A stretch of 64,000 nucleotides of DNA from HNR sp040400085 (GCA_040400085.1 JBBAQX010000016.1:1-64000), one strand, 5' to 3'; positions 15,529 to 25,238 are shown, counted from the stretch's first letter. The notes: generated by a model from the letters alone, not told the origin. Numbers and translations: made by a program.

Positions 15529-17895
15529 TCATTCGGTTTCGTCGGGAAGAAGCTCTTCTTCCAAAAATGTTGCGCCGAGAATCTCACGAACGACGGACTC
15601 GCCGTACCGGCTGCTCTCCGGAGCTGTCTCGGTCTCGAATTCGGGCAGGGTACGCGCCCGAAGCACCGCTGCCGCACCCGCACCCACAGCCGCGGTTGGT
15701 GCTTGGACTGGTGTTTGAGTTGGTGCTTGGGCTGGCTTCTCTGCTGAGGATACGGCCGACTTCTCCGCAATCTTGGCAGCGTTTTCGTCGAAAGGTTTCT
15801 CTGCGCGGGGCTGTGAACTCACCGATCTGAACCCGGGGTCCTCCGGCGGCGGAGGCGCCCATTCGTCGGTCGGCGGCGGGACCTCGTCCTCGCTAACGAA
15901 CTCCGTTTCCTGAGTGGGTTGGGCCACAGGTACCGACCCCGGTGTCGGTAGCGGTGCCGGAGACGGCGCTGACACCGATACGGAGACTGGCGCCGATACG
16001 GAGGCTGGCACCGGCACGGAGGCCGACACCGCAACAGCAGCGGGTTCTGGCTCAGGCTCAGGCACATCTCGCCCGATACTGGTAGGAATCGACGGGGTGC
16101 CCGGAATAGCGACAACATTCCACTCGGTGATGGGGTGCGCCTGCTGTGGCTGGGCAGCGACCGGGTCGGGTTCCTCAGGGCGTTCTTCGGCCTGCTGCGG
16201 TTGCGGGGCTGGAGTTGAGGCCTGAGTAGGCGCGGCTTGCTCCGTACCCTCAACCTTGGCGACGAATCGGACTCTCAATCCCAAAACCGTGTGAATCGCG
16301 GTACGAAGCTGCTCGCTTACGCTTTCCGGGCCGGAGGTCGAACCTTTAAAACTCGCAACGTCCTTGGCGCTCGGGAATGAAAGCACCAAAATGTCATCGT
16401 TCAGATCGCGCACGGTCGACGTGTATGCTGCCATCCAGGCGCGACGATCGGCCTTCATGAGTACGTCGAGGATCTGCTGCCACGAATGCTTCATCTGCTC
16501 GAGGGTAACGGGGCCGACAGGGGTGGCCACGGGCTGCTGCTCGATACCTGGTGGCGCAGAAACAGGAGGCGCAACAACCTGAGGCGCAACAATCTGAGGC
16601 GCACTGACAGGTGGCCCACTGACAGGTGCGTCTGCAACAGGCGCAGCATCAACTGGGCGCACAACGGCAGGCTTCTCAACGATTGGAGGCACAGAATTAG
16701 TCGCAGAAAGCGATCCCGCTACCGGTCCGGAAACTCCGATCCGACGTTCTATGCGTTCGAGCCGAGTCAGGGCCCCTCGCTCCGCATCGTTCAGGTTGGG
16801 AACGAGCGCACGCGCAACCATGAACTCGAGATGAAGCCTAGGCGATGTCGCGCCCGTCATATCATTGAGCGTTTTGTTGACGACGTCCGCGGTGCGGGAC
16901 AGCTCAACGGGACCAAAAACGGATGCCTGGTCGAACATCCGCTGGAGCTCATCCTCGGGGACACCACGCAATACCGCAGCCGCCCCCTCAGGCCCGCTGG
17001 CAGACACCACAATCAGGTCACGAATACGCTCAAGAAGGTCTTCTACGAAGCGACGCGGGTCTTGGCCCGTCTGAACGACACGGTCGACGGCCGCAAACGC
17101 AGCAGAACCGTCGTGCCCACCGAGAGCCTCAATAACCTCATCCAGCAATTCGGTGTGGGTGTATCCCAGCAACCCAACCGCCCGCTCGTATTCAACGGTG
17201 TCTCCCTCGGAACCGGCGATGAGCTGGTCTAGCAGAGAGAGGGTGTCACGGGCAGACCCACCCCCGGCACGAACGGCGAGGGGAAGCACACCTGGCTCCG
17301 TCTTTACTCCCTCACTCTCACACAGCTGCTGAGTGTACTCGAGCAGTTGTGCCGGAGGAATCAGCCGAAACGGATAATGGTGAGTGCGCGAACGAATCGT
17401 CCCGATCACTTTGTCGGGTTCCGTCGTGGCAAAAATAAACTTGACGTGCTCTGGCGGCTCCTCAACTATCTTGAGAAGCGCGTTAAACCCACCGGACGTG
17501 ACCATATGAGCCTCGTCGATGATGAAGATCTTGTAGCGGTCGCGCGCCGGGGCAAAGATAGCCCTCTCGCGTAGATCGCGAGCATCGTCCACGCCTCCGT
17601 GGCTGGCGGCGTCAATCTCGACGACGTCAAGCGATCCACCGCCATCACGGCTTAACTCGATACAGCTGGGGCAGACTCCACAGGGGGTATCGGTGGGCCC
17701 CTCCGCGCAATTGAGGCATCGAGCAAGGATGCGCGCAGAGGTTGTCTTACCGCAACCACGCGGACCACTAAAAAGATACGCGTGATTGACCCGATTGGTA
17801 CGAAGCGCGGTCATCAGCGGGGCAGTCACCTGTGACTGCCCGATCATCTCGGCAAAGTTCTCTGGCCGGTAACGGCGATACAGTGCGGTAGCCAC
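15529..17895 (-). CDS. dnaX: DNA polymerase III gamma/tau subunit
   Basis: 788 residues. Clamp-loader ATPase that opens the sliding clamp and, as tau, ties two polymerase cores to the helicase. It starts YRRYRPENFAEMIGQ and has Walker A GPRGCGKTT at residues 44-52, the zinc module with Cys60/63/72/75/78, the DEAH box (IIDEAHM) and sensor region FIFATTEPDKVIGTIRSR. After about residue 390 comes a long low-complexity linker rich in Pro, Ala, Val and Gln, including runs such as APQVVAPPVSAPP and SVSAPVSVSVSA, interrupted by a folded domain (MKHSWQQILDVLMKADRRAW). The low-complexity part is much longer than in E. coli but typical of actinobacteria. First gene of dnaX-recR. Confidence 0.95.
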   Translation of the reverse strand: MATALYRRYRPENFAEMIGQSQVTAPLMTALRTNRVNHAYLFSGPRGCGKTTSARILARCLNCAEGPTDTPCGVCPSCIELSRDGGGSLDVVEIDAASHGGVDDARDLRERAIFAPARDRYKIFIIDEAHMVTSGGFNALLKIVEEPPEHVKFIFATTEPDKVIGTIRSRTHHYPFRLIPPAQLLEYTQQLCESEGVKTEPGVLPLAVRAGGGSARDTLSLLDQLIAGSEGDTVEYERAVGLLGYTHTELLDEVIEALGGHDGSAAFAAVDRVVQTGQDPRRFVEDLLERIRDLIVVSASGPEGAAAVLRGVPEDELQRMFDQASVFGPVELSRTADVVNKTLNDMTGATSPRLHLEFMVARALVPNLNDAERGALTRLERIERRIGVSGPVAGSLSATNSVPPIVEKPAVVRPVDAAPVADAPVSGPPVSAPQIVAPQVVAPPVSAPPGIEQQPVATPVGPVTLEQMKHSWQQILDVLMKADRRAWMAAYTSTVRDLNDDILVLSFPSAKDVASFKGSTSGPESVSEQLRTAIHTVLGLRVRFVAKVEGTEQAAPTQASTPAPQPQQAEERPEEPDPVAAQPQQAHPITEWNVVAIPGTPSIPTSIGRDVPEPEPEPAAVAVSASVPVPASVSAPVSVSVSAPSPAPLPTPGSVPVAQPTQETEFVSEDEVPPPTDEWAPPPPEDPGFRSVSSQPRAEKPFDENAAKIAEKSAVSSAEKPAQAPTQTPVQAPTAAVGAGAAAVLRARTLPEFETETAPESSRYGESVVREILGATFLEEELLPDETE

Positions 17896-17965
17896 GGATC
17901 GATTCTACAGGTAGTGACTGACAAACATCCCGGTTGGGAGCTGCCAGCCACCACCGCGTAGACGA

Positions 17966-18397
17966 TTAGTACGTGCTATACCCCATAGACGCTGCTCCGA
18001 TAAAGACTGCGATCACAAAAATGATGTAGGCAAGACCGGCAAAAAAACCTACATATCCAATAATTACGCCAGCAAGCGCAAGCCCGTGACCACGCTCGCC
18101 TGTCTTCTTAATCTGGCTGAGAGCGATGTGTCCGCAGATGATAGCACCCAGCGACACAACGAACGCCAAGACCAATGAGACGATGGCGAGAGTATTGGTC
18201 TTCTCGTTCTGCATCTGGCCAGCATAGGCCGGTCCACCGTAAGAAGGCGCAGCATTGTATGCTGGCGCAGCGTTATACGAAGGAGGAACGTTTCCGTACG
18301 CAGGAGGCGCAGCGTTATACGAAGGCGCTTGGGGAGCAACTGGTTGCTGATTTGGGTTTGGCTGCTGGGGCATGCTGGGCTGGTCTGGAGTAGACAC
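17966..18397 (-). CDS. DUF4190 membrane protein with Pro/Tyr/Ala-rich N-terminus
   Basis: 143 residues. The N-terminal 60 residues repeat units like PSYNAAPAYNAAPSYGGPAY. Two membrane helices follow (TLAIVSLVLAFVVSLGAIIC and VIIGYVGFFAGLAYIIFVIA) with the DUF4190 core GHIALSQIKKTGERGHGLALAG between them. Members are widespread in Gram-positive bacteria, often with Gly/Tyr/Pro-rich tails that may condense or bind partners at the membrane; function is unknown. It lies between dnaX and ackA on the same strand, with gaps of 70 and 119 bases, so it may be transcribed on its own. Confidence 0.85.
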   Translation of the reverse strand: MSTPDQPSMPQQPNPNQQPVAPQAPSYNAAPPAYGNVPPSYNAAPAYNAAPSYGGPAYAGQMQNEKTNTLAIVSLVLAFVVSLGAIICGHIALSQIKKTGERGHGLALAGVIIGYVGFFAGLAYIIFVIAVFIGAASMGYSTY

Positions 18398-18516
18398 GAG
18401 ACTGCTTCTTTCGTTGAGGAAAACTACCTGTATTATTCTAAATTACCACCTAAGAGTCTAGGTCGTTAGCCCTAATAGTAGCGATTTTCAATTTTTGGCA
18501 CACAACGCGTCCATCC

Positions 18517-19722
18517 CTATTCCCCGTCGACGACCTCGAGCGTCTGCCTGGCGATCTCAAGTTCCTCATCCGTGGGAATCACGAGCACCTCAATCGAGGA
18601 GTCATCAGCAGAAATCCGTCGCGAGCCTCCCCTAGCCAGGTTTCGTTCGGCATCAATTCGAACGCCAAGCCATCCGAGACCCTCAATAATGGATGCCCTG
18701 AGCGGCGGCGCATTTTCCCCCACCCCCGCCGTGAACGTGATGACGTCGACCCCGCCCAGGTGCACCAGATAGGCGCCGAGGTAGTGACGGACACGACGGA
18801 CGTAGACATCAAGGGCAAGCTGGGCACGAGCATCCCCACTCGATGCCAGCCCCTCGACATCACGCATATCGCCGGTCCCTGCCAGGCCAAGGAGCCCGCT
18901 CTTGCGGTTGAGGAGCTGGTCAAGATCGTCGGTGGTAAATCCGGCCTGGCGAGAAAGATGAAAGAGCGCAGACGGATCCATGTCCCCCGAGCGGGTGCCC
19001 ATAACGAGGCCCTGAAGCGGGGTCATCCCCATTGAGGTGTCCTGCGAGACCCCGCCGTCGATGGCACACGCCGATGCGCCGTTGCCCAGGTGCAGCACGA
19101 TCTGCTTGAGCTCGGCCAGAGGGCGTCCAAGGAACTCAGCTGCCGCCTCAGAGACGTACTTGTGAGAGGTTCCGTGAAAGCCGTATTTGCGCACACGATA
19201 CTGCTCGGCAAGCTCCTGATCGATGGCGTATGTATAAGCCTCAGCAGGCATGGTCTGGTGAAACGCGGTATCGAAAACCGCGACGTGGGGAACGCCCGGA
19301 AACGCCTTACGCGCGGCGACAATTCCCTGGTAATTCGCGGGGTTATGCAGGGGCGCGAGTTCCGAGAGGTCGTTGATGTTCCAGGCAACCTCGTCGTCGA
19401 TGACTGTTGGGGCGAAGTAGCGCTTGCCGCCCTGGACCACCCGGTGCCCCACCGCGACCAGCGGTATCTCATCGAGATTTGTTCCGGCAGAGGCGAACGC
19501 CTCCATCATCGCCGCAAATCCCTCGGTGTGGTCGTGGATGGGACGCAGCACCTCGGTCTGAAAATCGTTGTCAGTGTCTGACGTAGAGGTATGCACGGCG
19601 CGACCGATCGGCTCCCCGATACGCTCGACTAGGCCAGAGGCCACGCGAATCTCTCCGCGCATATCGATCAGCTGGTATTTGAACGACGAAGAACCGCTGT
19701 TCACGACAAGTACATAGCTCAC
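18517..19722 (-). CDS. ackA: Acetate kinase
   Basis: 401 residues, standard length. Interconverts acetyl phosphate plus ADP with acetate plus ATP. It starts VLVVNSGSSSFKYQLID (phosphate-1 motif NSGSSS), and has AVFDTAFHQTMP, the catalytic region FHGTSHKYV, HLGNGASACAI and TFTAGVGENAPPLR, all ASKHA-fold acetate kinase motifs. It follows pta by two bases, forming a leftward pta-ackA operon. No terminator was recognised in the 119 bases after it. Confidence 0.97.
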   Translation of the reverse strand: MSYVLVVNSGSSSFKYQLIDMRGEIRVASGLVERIGEPIGRAVHTSTSDTDNDFQTEVLRPIHDHTEGFAAMMEAFASAGTNLDEIPLVAVGHRVVQGGKRYFAPTVIDDEVAWNINDLSELAPLHNPANYQGIVAARKAFPGVPHVAVFDTAFHQTMPAEAYTYAIDQELAEQYRVRKYGFHGTSHKYVSEAAAEFLGRPLAELKQIVLHLGNGASACAIDGGVSQDTSMGMTPLQGLVMGTRSGDMDPSALFHLSRQAGFTTDDLDQLLNRKSGLLGLAGTGDMRDVEGLASSGDARAQLALDVYVRRVRHYLGAYLVHLGGVDVITFTAGVGENAPPLRASIIEGLGWLGVRIDAERNLARGGSRRISADDSSIEVLVIPTDEELEIARQTLEVVDGE

Positions 19723-19724
19723 GA

Positions 19725-21893
19725 TTAGTTATCCTGTTCTGTCGGTTCGGACGCGCCCTGGGCATCGGCCTGGATAGCCGTAATCGCCACCGTATTAAGG
19801 ATGTCGTCAACGAGGGCACCCCGAGAGAGGTCGTTCACCGGTTTCCGAAGCCCCTGAAGCACCGGACCAACGGCAACCGCACCGGCAGAGCGCTGGACGG
19901 CTTTGTAGGTGTTATTACCCGTATTGAGATCGGGGAAGATGAAGACGGTCGCGCGCCCAGCGACCTGGGAATCGGGCATCTTGGACGCCGCCACCGCGGC
20001 ATCGGCAGCAGCATCGTATTGAATCGGGCCCTCGACGAGGAGGTCGGGTCGGCGCTCACGAACGATGCGGGTGGCCTCACGTACCTTCTCAACCTCGGCA
20101 CCGGAACCGGATTCGCCCGTGGAGTACGACAGCATCGCGACCCTGGGCTCGATACCAAATTGCGCGGCAGTTGCGGCCGAAGAAATCGCGATATCGGCGA
20201 GCTGATCAGCGGTCGGATCGGGATTCACCGCGCAATCGCCGTAGACGAGCACACGATCCGCAAGCGCCATCAGGAAAACGCTCGACACGATTGAGACGCC
20301 TGGTTCTGTCTTGATGATCTCGAAGCTGGGCCTAATTGTGTGTGCCGTGGTGTGGGCGGCGCCCGACACCATTCCGTCGGCAAGACCCAGGTGAACCATC
20401 ATGGTACCGAAGTAGGAGACGTCCGTCATCACATCGGTTGCCAGCTCTACGGTGACGCCCTTGTGGGCACGCAGCCGGGCGTATTCCTGAGCGAATTCGG
20501 GCAGGAGGTCTGAGGTCGACGGATCGATAACATCCGCCTTATCGATATCAAGACCGAGAGCGGATGCCCGGTGCCGTATCGATTCAGGCTCGCCCAGAAT
20601 CGTCAGCCGCACCACGCCGCGCTTCAACAATGTACTGGCGGCCCGCAAGATTCGGTCGTCGGAACCCTCCGGGAGCACGATGTGCTTATTCGCCTTTCGT
20701 GCCCGATCGAACAGCCCGTAGGCGAACATGATCGGGGTGAGAACCTCGGGGGCGTGAACCTGCATCGCTTCAATGAGTTGGGCACCATCGACGTGGTTTT
20801 CGAACAGGGAGAGGGCGTTGTCGAACTTGCGGGGTGAATCGGCGGCGAGTCGACCCCTCGTATTCGTGATGCGAAGCGCCGTGTCGTAGGTACCGAGGGC
20901 CGTTTCGATAATGGGAAGCGGCGAATTGATTCCATCGAGCAGGCTTTGTACGCTCTCGGGCAGAGCGAACCCGCCGTTCAAGATCACGCCGGAAATCGTC
21001 GGGAATGTTGCGGATGCGTTGGCCATGATCACGGCGAGTAGCACCTCAGAGCGATCTCCTGGGATAACGATGACGGAGCCTTCGAGCAGCCTGGGAAGCA
21101 CATTTTCCATTGACATACCCGCCACGACGATGCTCAGCGCCTCTCGTCCCAGCATCTCGGAGTCTCCCCGGATAAGCCGCCCATCGACGGCCCTCATGAC
21201 ACTACTGACGCTGGGGGCGACCAGGTAGCGATCCTCCGGGATTGTCCACACCGGGACGGTGCCCCGGGTGCCGAGAGCCGCGACATGCTCGGCAAGCAGG
21301 GCTCGTCCAACCGCACGCTTGATATCTTCGAGGTTGTCGGAATCGGCACGGTTGACGATCACGGCGAGCAGCATCGCGTGCTCGTTTCGTAGCTCGCTCG
21401 CCGCTACTTCAGCAACCAGGTTCATGTCGAGCGCCGATCGAGGCTTTGACTGCCCCAGTGTTTCGTTGTTCCCCTGCCCTTCACGCCCACCAAGCACCAG
21501 AAGCACGGGGGAACGGAGGTTCGCAGCGATGCGGGCGTTATACGAGAGCTCAGTCGGACTTCCGACATCCGTATAATCGGATCCGATAATCACGACGGCG
21601 TCGCTTCGCTCCTCTACTGCTTTATAACGCGCAACGATCTGGGCGAGCGCCTCGTCGGGATTGCTGTGGACATCCTCGTAGGTCGTACCGACACAGTCTT
21701 CGTAGGGTATGTTTGCCGTCGCATGGGCGTTGAGCATATCGAGAACGTAGTCGCGCTCCGAGGTTGAACTGGCGATCGGCCTAAAAACCGCGACCCGCGG
21801 GGTCGACCTGACTAGAGTGTTGAGCACCCCGAGAGCGACTGTCGATTTTCCTGTGTGTCCCTCTGCTGAGGTTATATAAATGCTACGAGCCAC
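19725..21893 (-). CDS. pta: Phosphate acetyltransferase, long form
   Basis: 722 residues, the long Pta type. N-terminal P-loop, BioD-like domain (SIYITSAEGHTGKSTVALGV), then a DRTGG region, then the catalytic PTA/PTB domain from about residue 390 (KANKHIVLPEGSDDRILRAA; SYFGTMMVHLGLADGMVSGA; NTGNNTYKAVQRSAGAVAVG). It interconverts acetyl-CoA and acetyl phosphate; with AckA it makes or consumes acetate. The N-terminal domain in other species controls activity and oligomerisation. The ffs promoter region lies upstream and reads in the same direction, so read-through from ffs is possible though ffs has its own U-rich end. Confidence 0.95.
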   Translation of the reverse strand: MARSIYITSAEGHTGKSTVALGVLNTLVRSTPRVAVFRPIASSTSERDYVLDMLNAHATANIPYEDCVGTTYEDVHSNPDEALAQIVARYKAVEERSDAVVIIGSDYTDVGSPTELSYNARIAANLRSPVLLVLGGREGQGNNETLGQSKPRSALDMNLVAEVAASELRNEHAMLLAVIVNRADSDNLEDIKRAVGRALLAEHVAALGTRGTVPVWTIPEDRYLVAPSVSSVMRAVDGRLIRGDSEMLGREALSIVVAGMSMENVLPRLLEGSVIVIPGDRSEVLLAVIMANASATFPTISGVILNGGFALPESVQSLLDGINSPLPIIETALGTYDTALRITNTRGRLAADSPRKFDNALSLFENHVDGAQLIEAMQVHAPEVLTPIMFAYGLFDRARKANKHIVLPEGSDDRILRAASTLLKRGVVRLTILGEPESIRHRASALGLDIDKADVIDPSTSDLLPEFAQEYARLRAHKGVTVELATDVMTDVSYFGTMMVHLGLADGMVSGAAHTTAHTIRPSFEIIKTEPGVSIVSSVFLMALADRVLVYGDCAVNPDPTADQLADIAISSAATAAQFGIEPRVAMLSYSTGESGSGAEVEKVREATRIVRERRPDLLVEGPIQYDAAADAAVAASKMPDSQVAGRATVFIFPDLNTGNNTYKAVQRSAGAVAVGPVLQGLRKPVNDLSRGALVDDILNTVAITAIQADAQGASEPTEQDN

Positions 21894-21995
21894 GATTACA
21901 CCTATTTGCTTGCGCGAACGCTAACGGGAAGCGCTAACGGAAAATGTCGAGCGGCAATCGCAAACAAGGATACGGGCACCGCCCATAAGAAAAAA

Positions 21996-22083
21996 GACCC
22001 CTCACGCACCCGCCAGAGCCCGGTTACCCTTGCTACGTTTCCGTCCTGGGGGAATTGGCCTGGATGGCGCCACGCGAGGAGCC
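21996..22083 (-). ncRNA. ffs: Signal recognition particle RNA (small bacterial type)
   Basis: Read leftward, the RNA has the domain IV apical hairpin: CAGG, then ACG-GAAA-CGT, then AGCA, followed by AGGGTAACC. This matches the bacterial SRP layout CAGG-UCC-GGAA-GGA-AGCA with a GNRA tetraloop and the invariant AGG/AGCA internal loop. The ends pair: GGCTCCTC at 22083-22076 with GAGGGGTC at 22003-21996, including two GU pairs. A run of six T (21995-21990) follows as terminator. Length 88 nt fits the small SRP RNA. The location beside tRNA-Ser and upstream of dnaX matches Bacillus and many actinobacteria. SRP RNA binds Ffh for co-translational membrane targeting. Confidence 0.9.
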
Positions 22084-22089
22084 TTCAAT

Positions 22090-22118
22090 AGTCTATCGGG
22101 TTCGGGCGTTCACGTCAC
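22090..22118 (-). promoter_or_regulatory. Putative ffs promoter
   Basis: On the minus strand, GTGACG (22118-22113) and TAGACT (22095-22090) are spaced by exactly 17 bases and end six bases before the inferred 5' end of the SRP RNA at 22083. This independently supports the RNA start. Confidence 0.6.
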
Positions 22119-22333
22119 ATCGAAATGCAAGAATAGGGCTCGGAGACCTTTCAGACCACACTTTTATCACGCACACAGAAAGTACACAGAGTGTGAAATT
22201 TCCGCGGAAGAACAGGGGAAATCACGATTGCGAACGAATCCTCAACGAACGGATGTTGTGCCCCAGTTGGGATCACACGCATTTTCCCGGTAGTATTCAT
22301 GAGGTTGAACCGTGTTCGCACGGAACAACTCCT

Positions 22334-22418
22334 GGAGAATTCGCCTAGTGGCCTATGGCGCACGCTTGGAAAGCGTGTTGGGTGCAAGCCCTCAGGGGTT
22401 CGAATCCCCTATTCTCCG
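22334..22418 (+). tRNA. tRNA-Ser (anticodon GGA)
   Basis: 85 nt with a 7-bp acceptor stem GGAGAAT / ATTCTCC, anticodon stem-loop ACGCTT-GGA-AAGCGT, a long class II variable arm (TTGGGTGCAAGCCCTCA) and a T arm GGGGTTCGAATCCCC. The GGA anticodon reads UCC/UCU. Discriminator G at 22418; CCA is not encoded. It lies 250 bases from the SRP RNA gene, the same neighbourhood as in Bacillus, and about 50 bases before a regulator gene; no integrase or duplicated 3' end was seen. Confidence 0.97.
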
Positions 22419-22469
22419 CCATTTTGATACCATATGTTGTTGTACACAACAATGGCAGGGGTTTGATAG

Positions 22470-25049
22470 GTGACTTTTCTCCCCCAGACCCATGCCGAAA
22501 CACGGCAGTCCATTCTTTCGACGATTTCCGAGAACACAAGCGTCTCGCTCGTCGGCTTGCGAGGATCGGGACGATCCGCTGTGTTGCGGGATGTTATTCG
22601 ACACCTTGAACGAACCGGGCACAGAGTCGTTGCGCTCGCCGGCATCAGGTCGCTCAGCGAACGCGCTCTTGAGGCGCTCTATCTCACGGGCATCCCATCC
22701 CATCGATTGGCCGGGTCCGGCTTGTCAATCTCGGGGGCAGTGGACGATCTCTGTGAATCGTTGTCCGGCCCTAAGCCGGTTATGGTGATTGACGATTTCG
22801 ACGAGTTAGACGACGCCTCCATCGGTGCGATCTCGGCAGCGCATCACCGGCTAGGTTTTCCCATACTGCTGACAACGCTTCCAGGCGGACATGCACGGGA
22901 TTCCGCCAAGGCTCACACATTCAGCCCCCAGAGGGTCGTGAGGATGAGCCCGTTACGATACGACGAGATCTACGCGTTGATCTCGGATCGCTTAAACGGC
23001 AACCCGGAAACTGATGTTGTGAGCCGCATCAACGCGAAATCTGGGGGGTTGCCGGGAATCGCTCTGGCCATCACTAATACCGCGCAGCGCGAAAAGAATC
23101 TGGTTCGTAGAGATAACGTGTGGGCTGCCCATCGGAGCCTCTGGTCAGACTCTCTCATCTCCACGGTGCAGCCCTTCCTGGATGACCTCAGCCCGAAAGA
23201 TGTCGATGCGCTCAACAAGCTTGCTCTCGTCGGCGGGGTCGATGCGCCCGCTGCCGTGAGGCTTATTGGTTGGGAGAGTCTTCAGAAACTCGACGAAGCC
23301 CAGCTCTTGGTTTTTCTCCCTACCGACGGAGGGTTGCGTGCCGCTATTTACCCCCCGTTGATAGCCGAGTATTTCCGGCGAGCCCCAATCGGAGTTCGCC
23401 GATTGCGCATTCACACCGAGATCGCAGCCGCACTCGGTGGAAAGACTGAGCTCCTGAACTACTCGGAGGGTGAGGTTGAGGGCGCAGAGGGGCCTCGCAG
23501 TTTCGCCCCGGTTCGCGAGTCAGATGCCGCTTTCAACCTCGTGTTGAATGAGCGCTGGAACTCACGCCTGCGTGCCGATCGCGCGGAGTGGGAGAAATCT
23601 CCCACGTGGGAGACAGCCGCCCCTTACCTTGGCACACTCCTGACGAAGGGGGCCTCCTCTCCGACCGTCGAAGATGTCCTAGCCAACACCAGGCCCGTGG
23701 GAGATGCGGATTCGCGGGTTGAGTATGCGCTCTGGGAAGCCCGCTACCGCGCGATACAGGCTCACGACGTGCACGCGGCACTCCAGCGATTAAGCGACTT
23801 AGAGCCGGAGCTTGAGGACGCAGGCGCTGCACGGGCGCGACTCGAGCGCATCACCCTCGAGGAAACACTTATCGAAGTGACCCCAAAGCTAGAGAACAGG
23901 ATAACCGCGATAGCGGATGCGCCCGTCGAGGAACAAGAAAATTTCCGGATATCCTGCGCACGAACGGCGGTCTTCTCGGCACGGCCCGTTCTGGCGCTAA
24001 GCCTGCTAGAGGGGCTACCGACAGACCCGGCAGGGGCGGGCAGAGAGAGGGATGCCGTTCACGCTGTCGCTCTCGTCAGCTCCGGACGCGTGATGGAAGC
24101 GCTCGAGTTCTCGCGCTCCCGCCTACGCGAGAGTTTGTCTCTACTTGAGCTCCGAGACGTCCACTGTCACGCCTGGGTGGTGTCGTTCGCCCTGAGCCTA
24201 CAGGGACGCATACCGGAGCTCCAAGACCACCTCAGCAGCGTGCTCTCGATCGGGATTATTCCGCTCGAATCGACAGCTTTTCACACGGGAAATCTCTCTG
24301 TTTCAGCCATTATTGCGGCACGACAGGGGCGCCACGAAGCCGCCGAATCCTTCCTCCAGGATGCTGAACGCACAGAATCAGCGCGAGGGTTCTACCCCTA
24401 TTTAGAACCGGCGTGGGCGAGAGCCATCATCCAATCCGTGTCGGGCGAGGAAGGCGAGGGTTCCGATGCGCTGTGGACGGTTGCTCAGTCGCTTATGACA
24501 CGAGGCTACTACTTGTCGGCAATTTTTGCTGCTATCTGCTCGCTCGAAATTTCTCCGCGGATATCACGTCTTCCTGAACTTCAGTACTGGGCCAAGGGCA
24601 ACGACAGTCCCCTCTTCGAGATGTTGATGCGATATGTTGATGCGCTCGCCAGAAATAACGCTGATACCTTATTTACAATTGCCGAGGAGCTCGCTCAGGC
24701 GGCCCTCACCCGATACGCAATCCGTGCGTATCTCGCCGCATCTCGCGGCTATCGCTCTGGGGGAAAAACGACCGAAGAGGATCGTGCAAAGTCTCTCGCT
24801 ACCGGACTCCTCGAGTCGTCCGGGGGCGAATTCGATGCCTGGATTGATCACCCGGAGGTCGGCGTTCCCCTGACCTCGCGGGAGAAAGAAGTGACACAAC
24901 TAGTCGTTGAGGGGCTCACAAATCACGAGATTGCCAGAATTCTTGTACTGAGCGTAAGAACCGTAGAAAGCCATCTTCACCGAATTTTCAGAAAAATCGG
25001 AGCTGAGAATAGGCAGGAACTCATCGCGCTCGCAAAACCCGCTCTATGA
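22470..25049 (+). CDS. Large LuxR-family regulator with N-terminal ATPase domain (LAL-like)
   Basis: 859 residues from a GTG start with AGGGG about 10 bases upstream. An N-terminal STAND-type NTPase carries a Walker A-like GLRGSGRSA (the usual Lys is Arg) near residue 30 and Walker B PVMVIDDFDELDD near 104. A long helical, TPR-like middle follows, and a C-terminal LuxR helix-turn-helix: LTSREKEVTQLVVEGLTNHE and SVRTVESHLHRIFRKIGAEN. LAL/MalT-like proteins oligomerise on binding ATP and an inducer to activate transcription. Target unknown; the nearest gene is the secreted protein at 25239, on the same strand with its own promoter. Walker A with Arg may bind but not hydrolyse ATP. Confidence 0.88.
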   Translation: MTFLPQTHAETRQSILSTISENTSVSLVGLRGSGRSAVLRDVIRHLERTGHRVVALAGIRSLSERALEALYLTGIPSHRLAGSGLSISGAVDDLCESLSGPKPVMVIDDFDELDDASIGAISAAHHRLGFPILLTTLPGGHARDSAKAHTFSPQRVVRMSPLRYDEIYALISDRLNGNPETDVVSRINAKSGGLPGIALAITNTAQREKNLVRRDNVWAAHRSLWSDSLISTVQPFLDDLSPKDVDALNKLALVGGVDAPAAVRLIGWESLQKLDEAQLLVFLPTDGGLRAAIYPPLIAEYFRRAPIGVRRLRIHTEIAAALGGKTELLNYSEGEVEGAEGPRSFAPVRESDAAFNLVLNERWNSRLRADRAEWEKSPTWETAAPYLGTLLTKGASSPTVEDVLANTRPVGDADSRVEYALWEARYRAIQAHDVHAALQRLSDLEPELEDAGAARARLERITLEETLIEVTPKLENRITAIADAPVEEQENFRISCARTAVFSARPVLALSLLEGLPTDPAGAGRERDAVHAVALVSSGRVMEALEFSRSRLRESLSLLELRDVHCHAWVVSFALSLQGRIPELQDHLSSVLSIGIIPLESTAFHTGNLSVSAIIAARQGRHEAAESFLQDAERTESARGFYPYLEPAWARAIIQSVSGEEGEGSDALWTVAQSLMTRGYYLSAIFAAICSLEISPRISRLPELQYWAKGNDSPLFEMLMRYVDALARNNADTLFTIAEELAQAALTRYAIRAYLAASRGYRSGGKTTEEDRAKSLATGLLESSGGEFDAWIDHPEVGVPLTSREKEVTQLVVEGLTNHEIARILVLSVRTVESHLHRIFRKIGAENRQELIALAKPAL

Positions 25050-25194
25050 GCTATTTTCAGAGGATGCGAGCTGGCGAGAAGTTTCCGATTTTTCCGATTT
25101 TATACCCGAAAAAACGCCTGGAACCCTGCCTCATGTTGCCGTTTGAGTGTGAGCAAGTCATAATAGTTACATCAGACCCAAGGCGTTCATAACC

Positions 25195-25223
25195 TTGAGT
25201 CATTTTTATGAGATCGTTACAAA
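25195..25223 (+). promoter_or_regulatory. Putative promoter of the secreted protein gene
   Basis: TTGAGT (25195-25200) and TACAAA (25218-25223) with a 17-base spacer, 15 bases before the ATG at 25239, which also has a GAAGG ribosome binding site. The gene therefore probably has its own promoter, apart from the upstream LuxR gene. Confidence 0.55.
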
Positions 25224-25238
25224 TCGAAGGTTCGGTGA

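Noticed and set aside
22334..22469. tRNA-Ser as an integration site
   Set aside because: No integrase or duplicated tRNA 3' end on the right side.
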